Assembly: GCF_000027225.1 (NCBI RefSeq)
Contig: NC_013892.1
Coordinates: 1,922,001 to 1,986,000, forward strand
DNA: 64,000 bases
Direction of reading: 5' to 3'
Source: Xenorhabdus bovienii SS-2004
GTDB lineage: Bacteria; Pseudomonadota; Gammaproteobacteria; Enterobacterales; Enterobacteriaceae
The position numbers and the translations under genes were made by a program. The notes beneath the pieces are model-generated. The model saw only the letters and a list, made by a program, of their open reading frames with translations, ran no database searches and was not told where the DNA came from. Shown one piece after another: positions 36,480 through 44,291 of the stretch; position 1 is the stretch's first letter, and every line of letters starts with the position of its first letter.

Positions 36480-36661
36480 TTATTTATTATTTATTATTTA
36501 TTATTTATTATTTATTATTTATTATTTATTATTTATTATTTATTATTTATTATTTGTTATTTGTTATTTGTTATTTGTTATTTGTTATTTGTTATTTGTT
36601 ATTTGTTATTTGTTATTTGTTATTTGTTATTTGTTATTTGTTATTTGTTATTTGTTATTTG
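36480..36661 (+). repeat. Heptanucleotide tandem array: 10 x TTATTTA then 16 x TTATTTG
   Basis: Twenty-six uninterrupted 7-bp units over 182 bp. The first ten (36480-36549) are TTATTTA and the next sixteen (36550-36661) TTATTTG, with a single switch point. Units are perfect within each block, typical of an actively slipping simple-sequence tract. It lies about 400 bp upstream of the NRPS start and about 280 bp upstream of the methyltransferase start, so length changes would alter spacing or DNA curvature, not a reading frame. Confidence 0.97.
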
Positions 36662-36942
36662 CCCTTGGTTTAATATTTTATTCAACATTTTCAAAGGGAA
36701 TTTCTTTGTGTTCATCTACAGTTATTAAAAATTAACTTTCGTTTTCTTTATGTGATTATTATTGTTTTATGCTACATTTGAAAATAATATAAAATGAAAC
36801 TAAAATACTATGATTGCAATTACTTTATTATAACTGAAAATTATATATTAATATAAAGATGCGTGAGTTAAATCACAAACTAAAATGTTATTATTAATAA
36901 TAATCATTGTCCTCTTATTAATAATTTAAATGGAAGGTTGTA

Positions 36943-37758
36943 ATGTCTGATATTATTGTAACCCAAAGTAATAAAGAAAAAATGTGGTGGGAAGAAGATG
37001 CTGGTTTCTTTGGGGAACTATATAAAGAAGCGGATGATTCAACGCGGACTTTTTTTGGAGGAGAAAATAATTTAGTACAAAGAACAAATAAAGAGGTTGA
37101 CGGAGTTATTAATTTATGTGGTCTTAAATCAGGGCAGTATCTTATCGATTGTCCCTGTGGATATGGAAGGCACAGTGTTGCTCTTAGAGAAAAGGGTATA
37201 AATGTTATCGGAATAGATGTCAATGACGAGCACTTATCTATTGCACGTAGGCATGCCGAAGTACATAATTCAGATGTGATTTTCAGAAAAGATGATATGC
37301 GTACATTCAAATTGGAAAGACAAGTGGATGTGCTAATAAATATGTTTTATTCTTTTGGTTTTTTTTCCGATGAAGAAAATGTTAATGCCGCAAGGAATTT
37401 TTATGATGCATTGAAAGAGGGCGGTAAATTCCTTATGCACACAATGATAACAGTTCCTGCATTCGGAGATGGTAGAATTCCGTTGGAAGAAAAAAGAAAA
37501 TTGCAATCAGGGAGGACTTTAGTTTCAAAACGAAGATTCAATCATATAACAAAAAGAGAAGAGGGGATATGGTCTTTATTAAACGAAAATAATGAAGAAA
37601 TTTCTTTGAGGCCATATGATGTGAGGATTTATACTGATATTGAATTCAAAGCGCTTTGTCTTGAAGCTGGATTTTCTAAAGTCGAATTATATGGGGATTG
37701 GGATGGTTCTCCATACAATGACAATTCGACTTATTTAATTGTGGTTGCTGAAAAATAA
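36943..37758 (+). CDS. Class I SAM-dependent methyltransferase
   Basis: 271 residues. A Rossmann-type methyltransferase: motif I is LIDCPCGYGRHS at about residues 66-77, followed by an acidic strand end (IGIDVNDEHLSIARRHA) expected to bind SAM ribose, and a later DALKEGGKFLMHTM strand. It is full length for small-molecule methyltransferases and has no signal peptide or membrane segment, so it should be cytoplasmic. GGAAGG precedes the ATG. The gene is much richer in A+T than the NRPS genes and stands alone, divergent from the NRPS operon across the heptamer array, with IS relics on its other side. The substrate is unknown. Modification of the NRPS product is possible from position only; lateral acquisition as a separate cargo gene is equally likely. 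Confidence 0.8.
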   Translation: MSDIIVTQSNKEKMWWEEDAGFFGELYKEADDSTRTFFGGENNLVQRTNKEVDGVINLCGLKSGQYLIDCPCGYGRHSVALREKGINVIGIDVNDEHLSIARRHAEVHNSDVIFRKDDMRTFKLERQVDVLINMFYSFGFFSDEENVNAARNFYDALKEGGKFLMHTMITVPAFGDGRIPLEEKRKLQSGRTLVSKRRFNHITKREEGIWSLLNENNEEISLRPYDVRIYTDIEFKALCLEAGFSKVELYGDWDGSPYNDNSTYLIVVAEK

Positions 37759-37997
37759 AATGTTAAATGTCTTTTTTTAATACATGTATTTTATAAATAA
37801 TAATATATATAAAATCAGTTACCCTCGTTGACAAGTTTAAGGTTTTTTACTGCATTGATGATGTTTTTTATCATATTTTATCTGAAAAATATTCAGTAGA
37901 AATATGAAAATGAAATTCAAAAAATATTTTCTAATGCAGGTTCTATGGGGGTAACTTTTTTCTTTTGTTTGAGTTACTTTATTCTTGCCTGAACGCA
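37759..37997. other. Non-coding AT-rich stretch after the methyltransferase
   Basis: No reading frame, RNA gene or clear hairpin terminator was recognised before the IS1-like relic begins. Confidence 0.5.
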
Positions 37998-38116
37998 AGT
38001 TAGTTGTTGTGATATCCTCCCGAGGAAGATCACCTGACTGGAAAGACGTTTACTCAGCGTACTCGAGTAAAAAGACTGAATAGAAAAACTATCAGTTATT
38101 CAAAATCCGAAGAACT
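37998..38116 (+). mobile_element. IS1-family relic with internal deletion
   Basis: About 17 bp (TTAGTTGTTGTGATAT) match the sub-terminal left end of the IS1 copies at 54084 and 54873. The next bases jump to the 3' half of insB (CCCGAGGAAGATCACCTGACTGG and onward), ending at the CAAAATCCGAAGAA segment. Some 550 bp of IS1 is missing between these parts, and the outer terminal repeats are not preserved. Several substitutions show it is older than the tandem IS1 pair. Confidence 0.75.
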
Positions 38117-38119
38117 AAT

Positions 38120-38304
38120 GGGATGGGATTCAACATCTGCTGGAGCGCGTTCACTGGAATGTCGACGTCGCCCGCGATATTTTGCGGGGCTATGTGACAG
38201 AGCATTTGGGCGATGAACAGAGGATGCTCATTGTGGATGAAACCGGCTTTATCAAAAAAGGCACACATTCTGTCGGTGTGCAACGTCAATACAGTGGCAA
38301 CACG
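38120..38304 (+). pseudogene. IS701-family transposase fragment
   Basis: One frame reads GIQHLLERVHWNVDVARDI then GYVTEHLGDEQRMLIVDETG and FIKKGTHSVGVQRQYSGN. The VDETGF-KKG-HSVGVQRQYSG block is the first catalytic region of IS701-type transposases. Only about 60 of some 400 residues remain. After QYSGN the frame runs about 35 more codons (to 38409) through unrelated sequence. The fragment directly abuts the IS1 relic. Confidence 0.75.
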
Positions 38305-38745
38305 CCCGGCACAACCGTATGGCGTTTGGTGTGCCAGATTGAACATGACGACATGAAAGATCTGAAAGAATGGGCAGACACCCAGATCCTTAATCAGCCA
38401 AATGAATAATTGGCTTTATTTTTTAATTTAAATCGCGTTTTTCTGTTGCTGCATATGATGTAGTCAAACTACGATTTCCCCGCCGCTTAAGGGCAATTCT
38501 GGGAGGTGAGGTGAGCTTTTTCGACAATGGTATAGGTTGTCGTCGATGCACAATTAGGTGGTTCTGTCGCAAAATGTCAGAGACTATCATGCCACAATGG
38601 AATGTACGGCTGTAGTACTTAGATGATGGTGAAGTAGGGTATGAAAATTTCGGATAAATCCCTATTTTGCTCATCATAAAAAGTGGTTATATTTCCCGCC
38701 TAATCATTTATTTTCCTAATTAAATATAATGTTTTTTCTTTTTAT
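38305..38745. other. No recognisable gene
   Basis: Sequence between the IS701 fragment and the terminator-like hairpin. Short frames on both strands (for example 38423-38677 minus) lack ribosome binding sites and family features. Probably further decayed mobile-element DNA. Confidence 0.45.
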
Positions 38746-38792
38746 ATCAGTCCGTTGCTTTCTTTAAGAAAAAAAGCAATGGGCTGATTTTT
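38746..38792 (+). terminator. Rho-independent terminator-like hairpin upstream of tpsB
   Basis: ATCAGTCCGTTGCTT pairs with AAGCAATGGGCTGAT (15 pairs, two of them G-U), followed by TTTTTG. It lies about 145 bp before the tpsB start. It could end leftover transcription from the left, or act as an attenuator in the tpsB leader. Confidence 0.65.
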
Positions 38793-38937
38793 GTCATTAC
38801 GTGTTGTCAATGTACATCAGGACATGGCACTATTTTTTGCTTGAAAAATATACTGCATTAAACATGAGCAGCCCATTTTATGCGCATTGGCGTTGGGGCG
38901 GGTTTGATTTTTTGGGTCGCAGGGTGAAATAACGAAA

Positions 38938-40644
38938 ATGGGAAAACGAAAAACGCATTCTATCGGTCTGGCCTGCTTGGTTTCATTTGGGGCACAGGCT
39001 GAACCATCCACTGAACCGCGTGCTGATGAGCAGCCTTTCATTCATCAGTCATAGCAGCAACAGGCACAACAACAAAAACTGGATGCCCATCCGCCGGATG
39101 TGCGTTTGTCGTCACCATTATCTTCACCGTTCTCTTTGGCGTTTCCTAAAGAAACCCCCTGTTTCCTGATACAGAAGGTGACCGTCTCCGGCCGTGAAGG
39201 GCTTCCCCATTGGGTGCCTGTACAGCGCTTGGCCGATCTTGCCAAAGATCACTGCTTGGGCGTACGGGGCATTAATCAAGTAATGTCAAACCTGCAAAAC
39301 CGACTGATTGCCCACGGTTGGGTAACCACGCGAGTCTTAGCACCTGAACAGGATTTAAGTCAAGGCGAACTGAAATTGCGGGTTTTACCGGGAACGGTGC
39401 GGCATATCCGTTATACCGATGATTCTGATAAATACGCAACGCTCTATACTGCCATGCCAGCCCGTGAAGGAAAGTTACTGGATTTGCGTGATATTGAACA
39501 GGGGATGGAGAACCTGCAACGTTTACCCAACGTCCAGGCCAGCATGGAAATAGTGCCGGGGGAACAGCCGGGAGAAAGTGACATCGTGATTAAGCGCCAG
39601 CAGCCCCGTTTCTGGCATATGGGTGCCTGGGTCGATAACAGCGGAACTAAGGCCACCGGACGGACGCAGGGCGGGCTGATGTTGGCGCTGGATAATCCGA
39701 CGTCACTCAGTGACTTGTTTTATCTCTCCATGACGCGTGATTTGGCTTTCTCCAATCGCAAAAACTCGACCAATTACAGTGCACATTATTCAGTGCCCTT
39801 GGGCTATTCGCAGTTTGCGATAACAGGCAGTAGTTACACCTACGCACAAACCGTGCCCCAGCTCAATGAAGAGGCAAAATATCGCGGCCGTAGCCAGAGC
39901 CTGAATGCGCAGCTAAGCCGGGTATTGCATCGCAATGCCCGTTCCAAAACAACCCTGACCTATGGAATTAATCTCCGTCAGACGCGTAATTTCACCAAGG
40001 ATACGGAAATTGAAGGCCAAAAGCGTCGCACCAGTAGCTGGAATTTAGGGCTCGGCCATCGCCATTATATCGGTGCGGCGGTGCTGGATACCGGTATTCG
40101 TTACCAGAAAGGGACCCGCTGGTTTGGGGCGCTACCGGCTTATGAAGAGCGGAATGACCGTGACAGCGCTGACTATGCGACGGCGCAATCGGAAATTATC
40201 CAGCTTTCTGCTTCGCTCAACACGCCCTTTACGCTGGGCGACCAACAATTTCAGCACCGTGTGGAGTATCAGCGCCAGTGGAGTAATACCCCACTGACGC
40301 CACAAGATCAGTTCAGTATCGGCAACCGCTGGAGTGTGCGCGGCTTTGATGGCGAACGGACGCTGAGTGCAGATAAAGGCTGGACGTTGCGTAATACCTT
40401 GTCATGGCAGACGCCGTTGCCTGATCAGCAGTTGTATCTGGGGGCGGATTATGGCCGGGTCGGGGGACGGGGGGCGGATATCATCATCGGCCGTACGTTG
40501 GCGGGGGGCGTTCTCGGCTTCAGGGGTAATATTCGTCCCGCTAATCTTTCATACGATGTTTCGGTGGGTACGCCGTTCTCCAAACCGGATGGCTTTAAAA
40601 CTGACAACGCTCACATAGGTTTTAGCCTGAACTGGCAGTACTGA
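38938..40644 (+). pseudogene. TpsB/CdiB-type outer-membrane transporter, interrupted by an in-frame amber codon
   Basis: The full frame of 568 codons starts at the ATG at 38938 with a signal peptide (MGKRKTHSIGLACLVSFGAQ, cleavage after AQA), the usual length for ShlB/CdiB proteins. Codon 39 is TAG (39052-39054), in a Gln-rich stretch where CAG is expected. Downstream, still in frame, come a POTRA-like region (about 80-155: VQRLADLAKDH, LSQGELKLRVLPG) and the beta-barrel ending in a C-terminal aromatic (SLNWQY), as barrel proteins do. A downstream GTG at 39100 would give a product without export signal. The partner tpsA follows after the acyltransferase gene. Without suppression or reversion the exporter should be absent. 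A sequencing error is the main alternative. Upstream in-frame TGA excludes an earlier start. Confidence 0.85.
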
Positions 40645-40656
40645 AGGAGTCAAATC

Positions 40657-41196
40657 ATGTTGATAGGTCAATACGACGTGCGTGCCCCCCTGATTTTAGG
40701 CAGTGAAGAGAATGAAACCGAGATGCTGGGTGCAGCTACTTGGTTGTGGATGCATTCCCCCCTGCACCGGAATGCACCGCTGATTGCGTTATCTACGCTT
40801 TTGCTGCCGATGATTAAGGCGGGTCAGTATGTCCTGGTGAGTCATCACGGCCAGCCGATTTTCTACCTGAGCTGGGCGCTGTTTACCGAAGAAACCGAAT
40901 TACGTTATCTCACGAAACGACATGAGCACAACAGAGATCCGCAGCTACACGGCGGTGATCGGCTCTGGATACTGGACTGGATTGCCCCGTTTGGCCATAG
41001 CCGGGAAATGAGCAGTCTGGTCAGGCAAGAACTATTTTTACATCACTGTTATCGTGCCCTGTATCACAAAGGGACTCAGCGGGGCGCGCAGGTTATCCGT
41101 TTTAGAGGGAAAGGCGTCAGCCGCGAGCAGGCCGCGCACTGGTGGAACACCCATCCCCTCACACAGTCCTTACCCGAAAGAGGTTTTTCGCGATGA
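40657..41196 (+). CDS. HlyC/RtxC-type toxin-activating lysine acyltransferase (CdiC-like)
   Basis: 179 residues, full length for the family. Enzymes of this type move a fatty acyl group from acyl-ACP to lysine side chains of a toxin. The N-terminal block LGAATWLWMHSPLHRNAPL carries the expected catalytic His (LHR) and the later LWILDWIAPFGH carries the expected Asp; LLPMIKAGQYVLVSHHGQP and FYLSWA are also family landmarks. The gene starts 12 bp after the tpsB stop, and its TGA overlaps the tpsA ATG (ATGA), so the three genes form one operon, exporter-acyltransferase-exoprotein, as in CdiBCA-type loci. The predicted substrate is the adjacent exoprotein. The frame is intact although both partners are broken. 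Confidence 0.88.
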   Translation: MLIGQYDVRAPLILGSEENETEMLGAATWLWMHSPLHRNAPLIALSTLLLPMIKAGQYVLVSHHGQPIFYLSWALFTEETELRYLTKRHEHNRDPQLHGGDRLWILDWIAPFGHSREMSSLVRQELFLHHCYRALYHKGTQRGAQVIRFRGKGVSREQAAHWWNTHPLTQSLPERGFSR

Positions 41197-43061
41197 ACAA
41201 ACATTGTTACCGAGTGATTTTCAATAAAACCCGCCAGATGCTGATGGTGGTTTCCGACCTGGCCCGCAGTCACACGCCGGGGCAGGCGCGTCGTGGAATG
41301 CATTCATGTTCATCGCAGACTGCCAACGTTTCATTGATACCGCTGGTCTGGGGGATCTCACTGGCATTGGGACTGGTCAGCCAAACGGCGCAGGCAGGCA
41401 TTGTGGCGGATAATAACGCCCCCGGTACGCAACAGCCGACCGTGATTTCTGCGGCCAATGGTGTTCCTCAAGTCAATATTCAGACACCGAACAGTGATGG
41501 TGTTTCCCGCAACCAGTACAGTCAGTTTGATGTGGAGCAGCGGGGCGCGATCCTTAATAACAGTGGCGTGAATACCCGGACTGATCTGGGTGGTCTGATT
41601 ACGGCTAACCCCTGGCTGGCTCAGGGGGAAGCCAACATTATTTTAAATGAAGTCAACAGCCGTGATCCCAGCCAACTGAACGGCTTTATTGAAGTGGCGG
41701 GAAAACGGGCGGATGTGATTATTGCCAACCCGGCGGGAATTACCTGTAACGGGTGTGGTTTTATCAATGCCAGTCAAACGACACTGGCCGCCGGTCAGAC
41801 AATATTGGAAAACGGCCGTCTGAAAGGATTTGAAGTGGGTGACGGTACCCTGACCGTTGACGGTAAGGGCCTGAATGATACCACGAGTGATTATACCCGC
41901 CTGATTGCCCGTGCCGTCAATATCAATGCCAAATTGCACGCGCAGGATTTGACTGTAACAACCGGCCGTAACCGCGTCGATGCACAAGGTAACGTGGAAA
42001 AAGTTCACGCCAAGGATACTGAAAAACGGGAATTCAGCCTTGATGTGGCGGCGGTTGGCGGAATGTATGCCAATAAAATTAAGCTGGTCGGCACCGAGCA
42101 GGGAGTGGGTGTCCGTAATGCCGGGCAGCTGGGTGCACAGGCCGGTAACCTGACGCTCGATACACAGGGCAATCTGACTAATAGCGGTATGATGACGACT
42201 TCCGCAGAGGTGGCTATCCAGAATCAGGGGACGCTAACTAATCAGGGGGATATTAAAGCGGGTCAGAGTATAAAAATTCAAACCCGTGATGCCCTTGAAA
42301 ATCAAGGGCGGATGCTGGCAGGACGGCACCTCGATATCCAAAGTGCCTCATTAGAGAACAAGGAAAAGGGCGTATTAGCCGCAGGCGTTGACAAAGACGG
42401 TAAACTGACTCAACAGGGTAACTTGACGATCCACAGTCGTGGCGCACTGGCTAATCAAGGGATGATGGCGGCTTCGGATAATATGATTATCCAGAATAAG
42501 AGCGGTTTGGCCAATCAGGGACAAATACTGGCAGGGAGCAATAAACATGGCAATCTGACGCTCCACAGTGAGGGTAAACTCGACAACAGCGGTACGATAA
42601 ATGCTTCAGTGGATGTCTTTCTTCAGAATCAGGGGGAGTTAGATAACGTTGGGGAGATTACTTCAGGTCGTGACGTCACGATAAAGGCACGTGATCATCT
42701 CACTAATCAAGGGAAAATATCAGCAGGACGGAATCTTGACATCACAAGTGCCTCGTTAAACAACCAGAAAAATGGGGTGCTGGCAGCAGGCATTGGCCGT
42801 CATGATAAATTGACTCCGCCGGGCAATGTGGTGCTCCGTAGTGATGGTCACCTGATTAATCGGGGGGTTATCACCGCGACAGGCAATATCACACTCCCGA
42901 CTCATGATAATTTAGTTCAGGGCAATTTAGTCAACCAGGGAGATATTACGGCGGGGCAGGATATTTCAATAGAAAACCGTAATCATCTCGACAATCAGGG
43001 ACAGATGCTGGCCGGACGTCAACTTGATATCCACAGTGCCTCATTGGAAAACCAACAAAAG

Positions 43062-43071
43062 GGAATACTGG
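43062..43071 (+). repeat. Target-site duplication, left copy (GGAATACTGG)
   Basis: This 10-bp sequence directly precedes the left end of the ISAs1-family element and recurs exactly at 44282-44291 after its right end. Ten bp is within the 8-10 bp range of this family. The site falls in a codon-aligned position of the exoprotein repeat region. Confidence 0.9.
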
Positions 43072-44281
43072 CAAGGCAATCGCATCTAAATTTGATGCGC
43101 TTTGCCCAGTACTGTAAGTAGATATTCACCATCCCAACCAGCCCGTTTACGGCGTGCTTTAATTCCCGCTTTGGTGGGAGCTAAGCGCAGTAAATTCAAC
43201 GCGATTTTATTGAGTAATGCCATATTGGCGGCTGCATTGCCTTCCCGCATCCGCTGCTGATCTTCATTAAAAGCAATATCCAGACACCAATGGAGTTGCG
43301 TTTCTATTTGCCAGTGACTGCGGATCGCTGTCGCTGCCCGTTGAGCCTCTGTCGGACGTAAGGTGCTGATAAAATAACAGCTCTCCCGGCTCACTTCATT
43401 TCCTACATAGCGTTCGCGGATCACCCGTATTATGCTGTGTAAACCACACCAGCACGCCTTTTCCGGCAACCAATCAACATGGGTCATTTGTACTGTGCGT
43501 CGCTCAATGCGGCCATGTCCGGCATCCACGTCTTCATATTCGCTCAGGCGCTCCGGTTGGGATGAGACATAATCGAAATAATGGCTGACATCATTATACA
43601 GGCCGGGATGATTTTCTTTCAGGCTCAGTACGTAATCCGCGCCCGCTTCATGTAATTGATGAGCAATCGCTTTCTGGCATCCCATGGCATCGATAGTCAC
43701 CAGACTTCCAGACAAAACCAATCGTCGAAGTAACTCAGGAATAGCGGTGATTTCATTGGATTTACTCTCCACTTTCACTTGTCCCAGAACTAAGCGATTG
43801 GTACAGGCAAAGGCGCTGACCAGATGGATTGCCGCCTTGCCGTTGGCTTTATCGAGTGACCGGCGCATGGTTTTGCCATCAATAGCGATGATATCCTGAT
43901 CAACTCCTTGTGCCAGCGTAGATATCCAGGAGGTGAAACAGTCGGCAAAAGCCTGCGCATCAAGTGCAGCAAAGACACGACCAAAGGTATCGTGAGAGGG
44001 GATGCCATTAGTGAGATCAAGCAGTTGGGTAAAGAAATCCTGTTTAGATTCGCCAAACTCTTCAATTTCGACCCAACCTTCAGCGCCACAAATCACAGCG
44101 CAGATGGCGATAGTCAGGATATTTTCCAAACTATGCAACTGAGTTCGTTGAACTCGGGGATCTTCAAGTGAGGCAAAATGCGGTAACAAAGGGCTGACAG
44201 AGGACATAAGGATGGATTTAAAAGCTGCATAACGACATGAAATTAAACCATTGTCAATGAATTTTAGATGCGATTGCCCTG
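43072..44281 (-). mobile_element. ISAs1-family insertion sequence, complete (1210 bp)
   Basis: The ends are inverted repeats: CAAGGCAATCGCATCTAAA at the left and, on the other strand, CAGGGCAATCGCATCTAAA at the right, differing at one base. It encodes one transposase on the minus strand and is flanked by the 10-bp direct repeats. Both the repeats and the transposase are intact, so insertion into the exoprotein gene is recent. Confidence 0.92.
43086..44207 (-). CDS. ISAs1-family transposase
   Basis: 373 residues, full length for the family. DDE-type transposase that catalyses cut-out and insertion of its element. Visible landmarks: the N-terminal LPHFASLEDPRVQRTQLHSL region, IDGKTMRRSLD with the first catalytic Asp, VTIDAMGCQK with the second, and SHWQIETQLHWCLDIAFNED with the catalytic Glu. 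The frame fills the 1210-bp element, ending 14 bp from its left end. No frameshift or stop is seen, so it may be active. Start at 44207 preserves the family N-terminus MSSVSPLLPHF. Confidence 0.93.
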   Translation of the reverse strand: MSSVSPLLPHFASLEDPRVQRTQLHSLENILTIAICAVICGAEGWVEIEEFGESKQDFFTQLLDLTNGIPSHDTFGRVFAALDAQAFADCFTSWISTLAQGVDQDIIAIDGKTMRRSLDKANGKAAIHLVSAFACTNRLVLGQVKVESKSNEITAIPELLRRLVLSGSLVTIDAMGCQKAIAHQLHEAGADYVLSLKENHPGLYNDVSHYFDYVSSQPERLSEYEDVDAGHGRIERRTVQMTHVDWLPEKACWCGLHSIIRVIRERYVGNEVSRESCYFISTLRPTEAQRAATAIRSHWQIETQLHWCLDIAFNEDQQRMREGNAAANMALLNKIALNLLRLAPTKAGIKARRKRAGWDGEYLLTVLGKAHQI

Positions 44282-44291
44282 GGAATACTGG
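44282..44291 (+). repeat. Target-site duplication, right copy (GGAATACTGG)
   Basis: Exact repeat of 43062-43071, immediately after the right inverted repeat. Reading continues in frame into GCGGCAGGGGTTGAC of the exoprotein gene. Confidence 0.9.

Larger units (their letters stand above)
36080..36942. other. AT-rich divergent intergenic region, no gene
   Basis: This 863-bp gap separates the NRPS operon (leftwards) from the methyltransferase gene (rightwards). Apart from a ribosome binding site for the NRPS (AGGAG at 36087-36091), it holds a 17-bp inverted repeat and a long heptanucleotide array, listed separately. It is much richer in A+T than the NRPS genes. I could not assign -35/-10 boxes with confidence. 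A 72-codon frame over the heptamer array is a product of the repeat and is not counted as a gene. Confidence 0.8.

Noticed and set aside
36480..36661. CRISPR array
   Set aside because: Units are contiguous 7-mers without spacers, and no cas genes are present. No CRISPR array was seen elsewhere in the window.
36455..36673. 72-codon frame with repeated IIYYLLF / VICYLLF residues
   Set aside because: It is the direct translation of the heptanucleotide array; a 7-bp unit without stops is open in all frames.
38423..38677. 84-codon minus-strand frame between IS relics
   Set aside because: No ribosome binding site, biased low-complexity composition and no recognisable domain.
39100..39102. GTG at 39100 as the natural start of tpsB
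   Set aside because: It would remove the signal peptide; the in-frame sequence upstream to 38938 clearly encodes the missing N-terminus, interrupted by one amber codon.
41142..41192. Upstream ATG for the exoprotein gene
   Set aside because: It lies inside the acyltransferase gene and would add residues before a standard extended signal peptide; ATG 41193 has a proper site and ATGA overlap.
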